Origin: Alteromonas ponticola
Lineage (GTDB): Bacteria > Pseudomonadota > Gammaproteobacteria > Enterobacterales > Alteromonadaceae
Length of the DNA: 64,000 nucleotides
Assembly: GCF_012911815.1 (NCBI RefSeq)
Contig: NZ_JAATNW010000003.1
Location: 1 to 64,000, forward strand
Direction: 5' to 3'
Positions 56,364-64,000 of the stretch are shown here, piece by piece (positions within the stretch are counted from its first letter, which is position 1; each line of letters starts with the position of its first letter). The notes under the pieces are model-generated. The model was not told the DNA's origin. It ran no database searches and was given only the letters and a program-made list of their open reading frames with translations. The translations under genes and the position numbers were made by a program.

Positions 56364-59300
56364 ATCAGTCATTGATAAAGGCAAACTGTTAACGGTTTGT
56401 GTGCTGATACTGTGCGTACTTGGTCTGGTCGCCGCCCTGCGCATGCCAGTGCAGATGATCCCCAACCTGGATACCCGCATCATTAGTGTCGACACGGGAT
56501 GGCCCGGTGCCACCCCACAGGACATTGAAAAAGAAATATTAATTGAGCAGGAGCGCTACTTAGACTCACTGCCCAACCTAGTCCGAATGGAGTCATACGC
56601 TCGCACAGGGAGTGCCAGCATTGAGCTTGAATTCCCCTTCGGCGTGGATATTAACGAAGCCTTAATCCGGGTGGCAAATGCACTGAGTCAGGTACCGGGT
56701 TATCCGGAGAACGTCGATCAGCCCAAGCTGAACAGTTCGAGCTTTTCGCACAATTCCTTTATGTACTTTTCCTTGTTACCCAAGCCTGGAAATCCACTGA
56801 ACCTCGATATGAACATGATTGGTGATTTTGTTGATGACAATGTCAGACCAAGAATGGAGCGCGTCAATGGCGTGTCCGAAGTGGAAGTGAGAGGAAACAC
56901 CTTCAGACAAATCCAGGTTAAAGTAGACCCGACTAAATTAGCGCAGCGAAACCTGACACTTAGCGATGTGCGTGCTGCCATTCAGGAACGCATGCAGGAT
57001 ACCAGTGCCGGTGATATTGATGATGGTAAGCGACGTTACCTGCTAAGAACTATCGGGCGGGTCAGAGATGTGGCTAAACTGGAAAACATTATCGTCAGTC
57101 ATCAGCAAGGTGCCAATATCCACCTTAAGGACATTGCCTCGGTAAAACTGGATCATTACGAAAGCAGGGGGTTTGCAACTATCGGTGGAGAGCGGGCTAT
57201 CACCTTAGCGGTTAACCGTGAACTGGGCTCTAACGTCATTGATATCAAAGAAGAAATGCTGCAAACGATAGACGCTTTACGCCGCGAAGTGCTGGAGCCG
57301 AACGGGATGCAGATCATTCTGATTGGTGACGATGTACGCTACGTACAATCTTCAGTACGGAATGTGTTCTTTAATCTGTGCTTAGGGGCGTTACTTGCCT
57401 GCGCTATCATGTACTGGTTCTTGCGCTCGGCCAAAGCCACCTTAATCTGTCTGATGGGTATCCCGGTTTGCACCATTGCGGCATTTCTCGGTTTATTGGC
57501 TTTTGATCGAACCATCAATGTCATCTCGCTGGCGGGTGTCGCTTTTGCCATTGGTATGACCCTGGACAACAGCATTGTCGTGCTCGAAAGTATCGAAAGC
57601 GCTAAAAGACGAGGGCTGGAAAGGATGCAAGCCGCCATTGAGGGGGTCAGTGAGGTATGGACTGCCGTGATTGCCTCAAGTGCAACAACGGTGCTGGTGT
57701 TCGCGCCTATCCTGTTTATACAGGAAGAAGCCGGCCAACTCTATTCTGATATTGCCATTGCCATTTCCGCCTCCATTCTTGCCTCAATGTTGTTTGCCCT
57801 GTTAATCGTGCCTACCGCATGCGCGAATTTTGGCTTAGGAGACACCGCAAAACGCGCAACCCACACCAAAAAGAAAATGCTTGATGGCATTAACGGGCTC
57901 ATCAGCCACACTTCCCTACGCATGCTAACTCTCGTGCTATGTGCAGGATTAACATTGGGTATTGCATACCTGTTTATGCCCGCTGCCGAGTATTTGCCTG
58001 AAGGCGAAGAGCCCAAGGCCTTTACCCGAATGTTTGCGCCACCGGGCTATAACGTAAAAGAGATGACCCGCATCAGCGAAGAGATCCTGACAAAGCTGGA
58101 AGCGGCAGTTGACAGTAATGAAGACGATTACGACCCTGAATCTAACGCCTTGCCGCCACTTGAATATTACTCAATGCAAGTGTCTGCCGGCGTGATATGG
58201 GTAATGAGTGAACCCAAAGTGGATACCAATATTGATGCCATGATGAATGCATTAACTACACTGTTTGAGTCGTATCCCGGCATGCGCGCTTTCTCTAACC
58301 GCGGCTCAATCATTTCCAGTAATCAGGGCGGTACCCGAGCAGTTAATCTGAATCTGTCCGGGCCGTCGCTGGCAGATTTATATCAGACTGCCACCCACGT
58401 TATCAGACGAGCAGAGACATTGTTTACTCAACCCCGCATTGATTCTGATCCTGCCTCGTTGTCGCTGGACCAACCCTTAATTGAGATTCATCCACGCTGG
58501 GACAGGCTCGCTGAGCTGGGCATGAATGCACACGACTTTGGTTTTTTAATCGCTGCCTACAGCGATGGTGCCTACGTAGATGAGTTTATTCTGGACGACA
58601 ACAAAGTAGATATCTTTCTTTACAGCGATGCCGGCGTCGATCAGAGCCTGGGACAACTCTCACGTGCCCCGGTAAGAACCCCCGGTGGTGATGTACTGCC
58701 GCTGAATGCATTGGCTGAGCTTAGAGAAACCGTTGACAGTGACGAGTTGCGCAGGGTAGACGGACGCCGCACGGTTTCAGTGTACATCATTCCACCTGAA
58801 GAGATTGCCCTGGAAACGGCGGTGGGCAAAGTCAGAGATGAACTGCTCCCGGCACTTAAAAGCAATGGCGAAGCCCCCTCTTCAGTGAGTTTTTCCATCA
58901 CTGGCGCGGCCGATCAGTTAGAGTCTACCCGCAACTCGTTAATGACGAATTTATTTGTCTCGTTAATTTTGATCTACCTGCTGATGGTCGCCATCTTCGC
59001 CAATTGGAAATATCCGGTGCTTATTCTGGTCACGGTTCCGCTGGGCATTGCTGGCGGTATCATCGGCATAGTGACTGTCAATGCGGTTGGAAGCGTAGTC
59101 GATGCACTCGGTATGAACGGCGTTCATCAACCTTTTGACATGATCACCATGCTGGGCTTTGTCATCCTGTTAGGTACCGTGGTGAACAACCCCATTCTTA
59201 TTGTCGAAAAAGCCCGGGCCAATCTGGCACAGGCCAGCACCGTGATAGACGCGGTCAAAGATGCCGTAGAAAGCCGACTAAGGCCTATTATGATGTCTAC

Positions 59301-59493
59301 GGCCACCACTGTGATGGGCCTCGCCCCATTAGTTATTCTGTCCGGGGCCGGCACCGAATTGTATCGTGGGATCGGCATCGTGGTGCTGGTGGGCATTGCC
59401 TTTTCTACTTTTATCACACTAACCTTCTTGCCCTGTTTGCTGGTCTTCGTGTTGAGCTGGCAGGCACGTTCTGCTAGAGATTCACAACGATAA
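56350..59493 (+). CDS. RND family efflux transporter, inner-membrane subunit
   Basis: 1047 aa from the GTG at 56350, which has GAGAGGG about 7 nt upstream; an in-frame TTG at 56323 is weaker. The arrangement is that of the AcrB superfamily: TM1, porter domain, TM2-6 (about 330-540), second porter domain and TM7-12 (about 850-1030). Helix 4 holds AIGMTLDNSIVVLE, with one Asp where AcrB has two, as in several divergent RND groups. No outer-membrane factor gene is present. The substrate is unknown. Confidence 0.9.
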   Translation: MRIIESVIDKGKLLTVCVLILCVLGLVAALRMPVQMIPNLDTRIISVDTGWPGATPQDIEKEILIEQERYLDSLPNLVRMESYARTGSASIELEFPFGVDINEALIRVANALSQVPGYPENVDQPKLNSSSFSHNSFMYFSLLPKPGNPLNLDMNMIGDFVDDNVRPRMERVNGVSEVEVRGNTFRQIQVKVDPTKLAQRNLTLSDVRAAIQERMQDTSAGDIDDGKRRYLLRTIGRVRDVAKLENIIVSHQQGANIHLKDIASVKLDHYESRGFATIGGERAITLAVNRELGSNVIDIKEEMLQTIDALRREVLEPNGMQIILIGDDVRYVQSSVRNVFFNLCLGALLACAIMYWFLRSAKATLICLMGIPVCTIAAFLGLLAFDRTINVISLAGVAFAIGMTLDNSIVVLESIESAKRRGLERMQAAIEGVSEVWTAVIASSATTVLVFAPILFIQEEAGQLYSDIAIAISASILASMLFALLIVPTACANFGLGDTAKRATHTKKKMLDGINGLISHTSLRMLTLVLCAGLTLGIAYLFMPAAEYLPEGEEPKAFTRMFAPPGYNVKEMTRISEEILTKLEAAVDSNEDDYDPESNALPPLEYYSMQVSAGVIWVMSEPKVDTNIDAMMNALTTLFESYPGMRAFSNRGSIISSNQGGTRAVNLNLSGPSLADLYQTATHVIRRAETLFTQPRIDSDPASLSLDQPLIEIHPRWDRLAELGMNAHDFGFLIAAYSDGAYVDEFILDDNKVDIFLYSDAGVDQSLGQLSRAPVRTPGGDVLPLNALAELRETVDSDELRRVDGRRTVSVYIIPPEEIALETAVGKVRDELLPALKSNGEAPSSVSFSITGAADQLESTRNSLMTNLFVSLILIYLLMVAIFANWKYPVLILVTVPLGIAGGIIGIVTVNAVGSVVDALGMNGVHQPFDMITMLGFVILLGTVVNNPILIVEKARANLAQASTVIDAVKDAVESRLRPIMMSTATTVMGLAPLVILSGAGTELYRGIGIVVLVGIAFSTFITLTFLPCLLVFVLSWQARSARDSQR

Positions 59494-59576
59494 TTTCAGT
59501 CAGATTAGTTAAATTTAATTGGCGAATTCAAACGCGTCGGCAATACTTGAAAGAGAAAGGATTAGAGAAGAATGAA

Positions 59577-59945
59577 ATGGAAGCAAACCTGTGTCCCATC
59601 AAACAAAACAGCATTTGTCTGGTCGCCTGCCCTGCCGCAGAAATGGCGGTGATTGCCTTACTTAAAGAACACAAGATTATTCAATCGATTCCATTTTGTG
59701 AGCGATTTGAAGGTATTGCCGATGATATCAAAGGGGACGAACGTTTTTTCCAACTGCAGAAAAATGAACAGGCAGTCAGATGCTTTGCCATGGTCGCAGA
59801 GTCATTTGTGCTATATAAACCCGGCCGAACCTTATATGCCATTACGTCCGATGGGCGAAAACTGGATTTAACCCAGTTTTCTTTAGATCAAATGGAAGCT
59901 GTTTCGTTGCAGAGCAAAGTGGTGGCGATATTTGATATAAGGTAG
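59577..59945 (+). CDS. Hypothetical protein
   Basis: 122 aa from the ATG at 59577, which follows AGAGAAG at a suitable distance; an in-frame TTG at 59547 is an alternative. It is a soluble protein with early cysteines (CPIKQNSICLVACPAAEM) and no signal peptide or membrane segment. I do not recognise the family. Its stop is directly beside the repeats around tRNA-Ser. Confidence 0.6.
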   Translation: MEANLCPIKQNSICLVACPAAEMAVIALLKEHKIIQSIPFCERFEGIADDIKGDERFFQLQKNEQAVRCFAMVAESFVLYKPGRTLYAITSDGRKLDLTQFSLDQMEAVSLQSKVVAIFDIR

Positions 59946-60217
59946 TGCAAAACGGTAATTCTGTCGTTTTGTCGAATCCTGCACTCGGGTTCTCATCCAC
60001 CTTTTGTCCAGATATAAAAAAACCGGCAAAAGCCGGTTTTTTTATATCTGGCGGAGAGAGAGGGATTCATTTCACGCCGTCCATGGCGCTCACCCTACGG
60101 GCAACCTTCGGTTGTGCAAAACGGCAATCCTGCCGTTTTGTCGAACCCTACACTCGGGTTCTCATCTATCTTTCATCCGGATACAAAAAACCCCGCATTA
60201 GCGGGGTCGTTTGTATC
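59939..60217 (-). repeat. Tandem repeat downstream of tRNA-Ser carrying a 20-bp copy of its 3' end
   Basis: Two related units with a 169-bp period lie after the tRNA on its transcribed strand. The copy at 60049-60068 (TGGCGGAGAGAGAGGGATTC on the plus strand) equals the last 20 bp of tRNA-Ser including CCA (60218-60237). Each tRNA end is followed by a terminator hairpin: GATATAAAAAAACCGGC and its complement (60011-60048), and the one at 60180-60217. Each unit then has ACTCGGGTTCTCATC and a GTGCAAAACGG hairpin. No protein is encoded. Confidence 0.85.
60180..60217 (-). terminator. Rho-independent terminator of tRNA-Ser
   Basis: Directly after the encoded CCA, on the minus strand, GATACAAA-CGA-CCCCGC-TAAT-GCGGGG-TTTTTTGTATC forms a strong hairpin with a T-run. 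The similar hairpin 169 bp further on (60011-60048) follows the duplicated tRNA end and is a perfect 17-bp inverted repeat. Confidence 0.88.
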
Positions 60218-60308
60218 TGGCGGAGAGAGAGGGATTCGAACCCTCGATACGCTATTAACGTATACACACTTTCCAGGCGTGCGCCTTCAGCCACTCAGCC
60301 ATCTCTCC
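60218..60308 (-). tRNA. tRNA-Ser (anticodon GGA)
   Basis: A 91-nt tRNA with the long variable arm of class II tRNAs. The acceptor is GGAGAGA/TCTCTCC, the anticodon loop CTGGAAA gives GGA, the variable arm contains TATACGTTAATAGCGTA, and CCA is encoded (TGG at 60218-60220). Fragments of both of its ends are repeated on either side. Confidence 0.97.
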
Positions 60309-60631
60309 AAATTTTTTCTTCGAAGCGGGTAGTCATAAACACGTCCCTGATAATCGTCACCCAGGCAAGACGTCCTGTCTTGCCGTTGCGCTTCTAAAAC
60401 AGTGATGTTAAATCACTGTTTTTTGTCTTCGACAACCGAATGCTCACCCACTCAGCCATCTCTCCAAATTTTTTCTTCGAAGCGGGTAGTCATAAACACG
60501 TCCCTGATGATCGTCACCCAGGCAAGACGTCCTGTCTTGCCGTTGCGCTTCTAAAACAGTGATGTTAAATCACTGTTTTTTGTCTTCGACAACCGAATGC
60601 TCACCCACTCAGCCATCTCTCCAAATTTTTT
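60292..60631 (-). repeat. 157-bp tandem repeats upstream of tRNA-Ser carrying its 5' end
   Basis: Two full units (60292-60448 and 60449-60605) differ at one position by eye, and a third is cut off after 26 bp (60606-60631). Each starts with the first 17-18 bases of tRNA-Ser (minus strand GGAGAGATGGCTGAGTG). Each full unit has two hairpins: GGCAAGAC/GTCTTGCC (60364-60384 in the first) and AAAACAGTGAT/ATCACTGTTTT (60396-60422). They lie between the tRNA promoter and the tRNA itself, so they should be transcribed in its leader. Confidence 0.9.
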
Positions 60632-60669
60632 ATTTAAGTGCCTTTGGCAAGCTTAATAAAGCGGGCTGT

Positions 60670-60698
60670 ATAGTAGGGAAATACGCCCGCTGAATCAA
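60670..60698 (-). promoter_or_regulatory. Sigma-70 promoter of tRNA-Ser
   Basis: On the minus strand, -35 TTGATT (60693-60698) and -10 TACTAT (60670-60675) are 17 bp apart and followed by a GC-rich discriminator (CAGCCCGC), typical of stringently controlled stable-RNA promoters. Transcription would begin near 60663 and pass through the 157-bp repeats before reaching the tRNA. Confidence 0.65.
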
Positions 60699-60734
60699 GT
60701 CAAAGCTGATGAAATTTGATTATTTAAAGAAATA

Positions 60735-61796
60735 TTATGCGTTTGCGGCTTTTTTCATTTTTAACTGTGCAGAAAAGTCCAGCATACGGTTAAGTGGAAT
60801 GAGAGCTTTTTGTCGCAATTGCTCATCCACATGAATTTCGTGTGAGGATTTATTCTCGGTTAATGCATTGCGAACCGCTTCTAATCCGTTCATTGCCATC
60901 CACGGGCAGTGTGCGCAGCTTTTACAGGTGGCCCCGTTACCTGCAGTCGGTGCTTCAATGAAAGTCTTGTCAGGCGCTTGCTGCTGCATTTTATAAAAAA
61001 TGCCTTTGTCTGTAGCGACGATGAAAGTATCGTTTGACATATTCTTAGCTGCAGCAATCAGTTGGCTGGTTGAGCCGACCGCATCAGCCATATCAACAAC
61101 GCTTGCCGGGGACTCAGGATGAACCAGCACCGCAGCATCAGGATAGACCGCTTTCATGTCTTTTAGTTTTTGTGCAGAGAACTCATCATGAACAATACAC
61201 TCGCCCTGCCACATCAACATGTCAGCACCGGTTTTCTTTGCAATATATGCACCCAGGTGTCTGTCTGGCCCCCAAATGATAGGCTTGCCCTGCTCTTCAA
61301 GGTGCTCAACAATTTCAAGTGCAATACTGGATGTTACTACCCAGTCAGCGCGTGCTTTCACCGCAGCAGAGGTGTTCGCGTAGACGACCACTGTGTGATC
61401 GGGGTGAGCGTCACAGAACTCGCTGAATTTATCAATGGGGCACCCCAAATCCAGCGAGCATGTTGCTTCTAATGTGGGCATCAGGACACTTTTTTCAGGG
61501 CTTAAAATTTTAGCCGTTTCGCCCATAAATTTTACGCCTGCTACAATAAGCGTCTGCTCTTTTGCATCGCGACCGAATCGCGCCATTTCCAGAGAATCAG
61601 CGACACAGCCGCCCGTCTCTTCGGCTAACGCCTGTATTTCTGGGTCAGTGTAATAATGCGCCACCATGACGGCGTTTCGTTGTTTTAACAACGCTTTAAT
61701 CTCTTCGCGCAATTGTTGTTTGCGCGCGTCAGATAACTGCACAGGCTTGCTTGGAAATGGGTAGTCGATCTCATCGACTCTAAATACAACTGTCAT
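60735..61796 (-). CDS. nadA: Quinolinate synthase
   Basis: 353 aa from the ATG at 61796, which gives the normal family length; the frame is open 60 bp further. NadA condenses iminoaspartate with dihydroxyacetone phosphate to quinolinate in NAD synthesis, using a [4Fe-4S] cluster. Cys-containing motifs are [15 protein letters not shown] and [23 protein letters not shown] marks the substrate-binding region. Upstream at 61911-61925 is a 15-bp palindrome AATCTAA-T-TTAGATT that might be an operator. nadB is not in the window. Confidence 0.95.
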   Translation of the reverse strand: MTVVFRVDEIDYPFPSKPVQLSDARKQQLREEIKALLKQRNAVMVAHYYTDPEIQALAEETGGCVADSLEMARFGRDAKEQTLIVAGVKFMGETAKILSPEKSVLMPTLEATCSLDLGCPIDKFSEFCDAHPDHTVVVYANTSAAVKARADWVVTSSIALEIVEHLEEQGKPIIWGPDRHLGAYIAKKTGADMLMWQGECIVHDEFSAQKLKDMKAVYPDAAVLVHPESPASVVDMADAVGSTSQLIAAAKNMSNDTFIVATDKGIFYKMQQQAPDKTFIEAPTAGNGATCKSCAHCPWMAMNGLEAVRNALTENKSSHEIHVDEQLRQKALIPLNRMLDFSAQLKMKKAANA

Positions 61797-61955
61797 AACT
61801 CTTATCCAGACTACGGCCTTGAAAAAATATCGGCAGAAATTATACACGATTGTCAAAAATAATTCATTTTCTTAAGACCTTCATAGAGCATAAATTGTTT
61901 AAATCAATTTAATCTAATTTAGATTTGATTCGACATTAGACTGTGGTTGTAAATA
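61797..61955. other. nadA upstream spacer
   Basis: 159 bp of AT-rich sequence between nadA and the tRNA-Lys repeats. On the minus strand it has a TTGACA and a TATAAT only 6 bp apart, so they cannot pair as one standard promoter. The palindrome at 61911-61925 is the only marked structure. No gene is seen. Confidence 0.35.
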
Positions 61956-62319
61956 TCGATAGGAGTTTGATTTTACTCGAAGATGGTGGGTCGTACTGGA
62001 TTATTCGCCCGGTGGGCTCACCCTACGGGCCGTGCTAAAGCACGTTCAAAAGCGCTGCGCGCTGTTGTCGAACAGCTTCGCTGGTTCGAATCTAATTCTA
62101 CGCTCAGGGAGTTTTTTTAAATTTCGATAGGAGTTTGGTTTTACTCGAAGATGGTGGGTCGTGCTGGATTATTCGCCCGGTGGGCTCACCCTGCGGGCCG
62201 TGCTAAAGCACGTTCAAAAGCGCTGCGCGCTGTTGTCGAACAGCTTCGCTGGTTCGAATCTAATTCTACGCTCAGGGAGTTTTTTTAAATTTCGATAGGA
62301 GTTTGGTTTTACTCGAAGA
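61956..62319 (-). repeat. 168-bp tandem repeats downstream of tRNA-Lys carrying its 3' end
   Basis: Two full units (61956-62123 and 62124-62291) and the start of a third that runs into the intact tRNA-Lys. Each contains the last 19 bp of tRNA-Lys (plus strand TGGTGGGTCGTGCTGGATT at 62152-62170; one mismatch in the copy at 61984-62002). Each also has a 14-bp inverted T-arm copy CGCTGGTTCGAATC (62079-62092 in the first), hairpins GTGCTAAAGCAC and AGCGCTGCGCGCT, and a CTCAGGGAG-T7 segment. The full units are nearly identical. Confidence 0.9.
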
Positions 62320-62395
62320 TGGTGGGTCGTGCTGGATTCGAACCAGCGACCAATTGATTAAAAGTCAACTGCTCTACCAACTGAGCTAACGACCC
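62320..62395 (-). tRNA. tRNA-Lys (anticodon TTT), distal copy
   Basis: Minus-strand cloverleaf GGGTCGT...ACGACCC with anticodon loop CTTTTAA (anticodon TTT), T-arm GCTGGTTCGAATCCAGC and encoded CCA. It is identical to the copy at 62424-62499 and lies 28 bp after it in the transcript. Tandem repeats of its 3' end follow. Confidence 0.97.
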
Positions 62396-62423
62396 ATCAA
62401 CGAGTTATGAAAAGCGAGGAAAG

Positions 62424-62499
62424 TGGTGGGTCGTGCTGGATTCGAACCAGCGACCAATTGATTAAAAGTCAACTGCTCTACCAACTGAGCTAACGACCC
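62424..62499 (-). tRNA. tRNA-Lys (anticodon TTT), promoter-proximal copy
   Basis: Identical to the tRNA at 62320-62395, with encoded CCA. The pair sits between cpoB and nadA, where E. coli has its lysT-valT-lysW tRNA cluster. Confidence 0.97.
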
Positions 62500-62540
62500 T
62501 TCGCTTTTCTGTTGTTGCCAGTGCTTGGCAACGGCGGCAT

Positions 62541-62568
62541 ATAATACTGATTTCAGCCGAGGGTGCAA
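62541..62568 (-). promoter_or_regulatory. Sigma-70 promoter of the tRNA-Lys pair
   Basis: On the minus strand, -35 TTGCAC (62563-62568) and -10 TATTAT (62541-62546) are 16 bp apart and followed by the GC-rich ATGCCGCC. It lies about 40 bp upstream of the first tRNA-Lys. Confidence 0.65.
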
Positions 62569-62692
62569 CCCAAAACTGCGATTTATTTTCACTTTTCTTA
62601 AAAAGTTGCGTCAAACGCCTAAAATAAAAACAAATCGTTTACGGAATGGTCACAAACCGTCGGAATCACTAGTAGTTTAACTGTTATAAATG

Positions 62693-62718
62693 AAAAACCT
62701 CTCAAAAGAGAGGTTTTT
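62693..62718 (-). terminator. Terminator of the pal-cpoB operon
   Basis: A perfect 11-bp inverted repeat AAAAACCTCTC (62693-62703) and GAGAGGTTTTT (62708-62718) with an AAAA loop. It works in either direction and lies 25 bp after the cpoB stop. Confidence 0.9.
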
Positions 62719-62742
62719 CAACATCCACACAGATGTGAAAAA

Positions 62743-63585
62743 TTATAGACCACTAATTCTGGATTCAGCCAACTTTCTGGCAGAAGAATTTGGATACATT
62801 TCGATCACTTGCTGGTAAAACTGTTTAGCCTGCTGATTGTTATTCTGGCGTTCAGCAATCACACCCAATTTTAATAACGCATCAGCTCGCTTACTCGAGT
62901 TGGAAAAGCGATTAGAAACAATTTCAAATTGTTCCTGTGCTTGCGCCCACTCCTGCTTATTAAACAATAACTGACCTAACCAGTAATGAGCATTCGGCGC
63001 ATATTGGCTGTTTGGGAAGCGCTGTATAAATGCCTGAAATGCAGGAATAGCTTTGTCGTATTCACGTGACTGCAAAATCAGATTCACCGCATTATCATAA
63101 GCAGTGCTCTCGTCTTCCGCATTCGCAGAGGGCCGTGAAACGGGTTGTGACACCGCCGAATTAGTGTCATCGTCTGCTGATGAAGGGGAGCCACTTTGCT
63201 TGAGCGCCTCAACCCGCTTATCTATTTCAAGATAGAGCTCGCGTTGGCGTTCGAGCACTTTTTCAAGTTGGTTGGTATGCACTTCAACCGCACCGCGCAG
63301 TTCGTCTATTTCACTCTGCATAGTGTCCAATTGTTGTTGCAGTCGATGTTGCATTTGCGTGCGACTATCAACCATTCTTTCCAGTATTTCGACCCGCTGC
63401 TCAACTGTTCCTACCGGCATGCCCTGCCCCTGGCTGGCACTCGCGCGACGACTATTGTCGTTATTGTTTACATCGTAAACAGGCGCTTGCGCATTCACCA
63501 TTACAGAAACAAGCAAGGCGCTACACAAGGTAGCGCCCCGAGCAATAGAACCGGAAAAATGTCGGTCTGTTATTGCTTTAGTCAT
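62743..63585 (-). CDS. cpoB: Cell division coordinator CpoB (Tol-Pal system YbgF)
   Basis: 280 aa periplasmic protein linking the Tol-Pal system to peptidoglycan synthesis at division. A signal peptide (about 1-33, ending VNAQA) precedes the N-terminal trimerising coiled coil (about 58-125), a Ser/Asp-rich linker (about 130-158) and C-terminal TPR repeats (about 160-278, with repeated FPNSQYAPNAHYWLGQ-type units). The ATG overlaps the pal stop, so it is translated from the tol-pal transcript. Confidence 0.93.
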   Translation of the reverse strand: MTKAITDRHFSGSIARGATLCSALLVSVMVNAQAPVYDVNNNDNSRRASASQGQGMPVGTVEQRVEILERMVDSRTQMQHRLQQQLDTMQSEIDELRGAVEVHTNQLEKVLERQRELYLEIDKRVEALKQSGSPSSADDDTNSAVSQPVSRPSANAEDESTAYDNAVNLILQSREYDKAIPAFQAFIQRFPNSQYAPNAHYWLGQLLFNKQEWAQAQEQFEIVSNRFSNSSKRADALLKLGVIAERQNNNQQAKQFYQQVIEMYPNSSARKLAESRISGL

Positions 63586-64000
63586 TATTTATAAACTACC
63601 ACTCCGCGGCGGTTTTGAGCTTGTGCGTATTCAGTAGAGCCCATCACCGCTGGTTTTTCTTCACCGTAAGAAACAGTAGAGACCTGGCTGCTGTTTACAC
63701 CCGCATTGAGCAAGTAAGTTTCTACAGCTTGTGCACGACGCTCACCTAATGCGATGTTGTATTCAGGCGTACCGCGTTGGTCAGTGTGACCTTCGATAAC
63801 GACTTGCTGATCAGCATTTTGAACCAGAAATTCAGCATGCTTATCAAGTAAGCTTTGGAATTCTGATTTGATGGTTGAGCGGTCGAAATCAAAATAAACT
63901 GTTTGCTCGCGCTTCAGTTCATCCATCTGCTGTTGAACCATCTCCTTCTGACGCTCCATACGCTGTGCAGATTCAGCTTGAACACGCTGCTCTTCTTCTG
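63585..64000 (-). CDS. pal: Peptidoglycan-associated lipoprotein Pal (5' part outside the window)
   Basis: The frame is open to the window edge, so only the C-terminal 137 or so residues are visible; the ATG at 63959 is internal. The OmpA-like peptidoglycan-binding domain shows YFDFDRSTIKSEF, VVIEGHTDQRGTPEYNIALGERRA and SYGEEKPAVMGSTEYAQAQNRRGVV, which hold the diaminopimelate-binding Asp and Arg. The Gln/Glu-rich helix before it is the linker. The signal and lipobox must lie beyond position 64000. Pal ties the outer membrane to peptidoglycan with TolB. Confidence 0.93.
   Translation of the reverse strand, partial: EEEQRVQAESAQRMERQKEMVQQQMDELKREQTVYFDFDRSTIKSEFQSLLDKHAEFLVQNADQQVVIEGHTDQRGTPEYNIALGERRAQAVETYLLNAGVNSSQVSTVSYGEEKPAVMGSTEYAQAQNRRGVVVYK

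Noticed and set aside
59945..60397. 150-aa plus-strand ORF across the tRNA-Ser region
   Set aside because: It runs antisense through the tRNA and its repeats; the repeats keep the frame open by chance.
60292..62319. Tandem repeats as a CRISPR array
   Set aside because: The units are 157-169 bp, repeat end to end without variable spacers, and contain tRNA ends; no cas genes are present.
62386..62592. 68-aa minus-strand ORF across tRNA-Lys
   Set aside because: It is an artefact of reading through the tRNA gene and its promoter.

Overview
The window reads as an ordinary stretch of a gammaproteobacterial chromosome, most likely a marine Alteromonadales species (inferred from gene content and protein style; no 16S gene is present). 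Two neighbourhoods match Escherichia coli synteny: tRNA-Ala / gltX / tRNA-Val at the left end, and pal-cpoB / tRNA-Lys / nadA at the right end.

Layout. 0-2.3 kb: tRNA-Glu, tRNA-Ala, gltX and a tandem tRNA-Val pair with a clear sigma-70 promoter. 2.7-9.1 kb: an atypical receiver-TPR protein, moaA plus an acetyltransferase, an Atm1-type ABC exporter, a DUF3820 protein that seems to start at ATT, and a small gene under a LexA box. 9.1-13.6 kb: class II DAHP synthase, vitamin B12 importer genes btuCD with a small phosphatase, and pepE. 13.6-18.7 kb: the biotin cluster bioBFCD, divergent from bioA across a BirA-like operator. 20-22.6 kb: a RimK-like ATP-grasp ligase coupled to a GNAT-C39 peptidase fusion. 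22.8-29.3 kb: a Ca/Na antiporter, asnS and pqiABC.

29.3-31.9 kb is a sharply AT-rich three-gene cassette: a secreted Cys-rich protein with a glycine-rich hydrophobic hairpin, a membrane-anchored repeat-like protein and a small membrane protein. It is the best candidate here for an undescribed system. 32-37.3 kb holds a cytochrome oxidase locus with subunits I and III fused. 37.5-42.7 kb has an RND efflux pair, an acetyltransferase and a parvulin. 43-44.5 kb has a lipoprotein sulfatase. 44.7-50.3 kb is a LysR-controlled operon whose kinase and acyl-CoA dehydrogenase resemble the two halves of ACAD10/11, suggesting 4-hydroxyacyl-CoA catabolism. 50.3-59.5 kb has a glycoside hydrolase-like lipoprotein, a chemoreceptor, an S41-like pseudo-protease, a CAT-like enzyme and a second RND pair.

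59.9-62.5 kb contains tandem repeats of 157-169 bp around tRNA-Ser and tRNA-Lys. Each repeat unit carries 17-20 bp of one end of the adjacent tRNA, much like the repeats of the E. coli tyrT operon. The window closes with nadA, cpoB and a 5'-truncated pal. No rRNA, CRISPR array, insertion sequence or prophage was seen.
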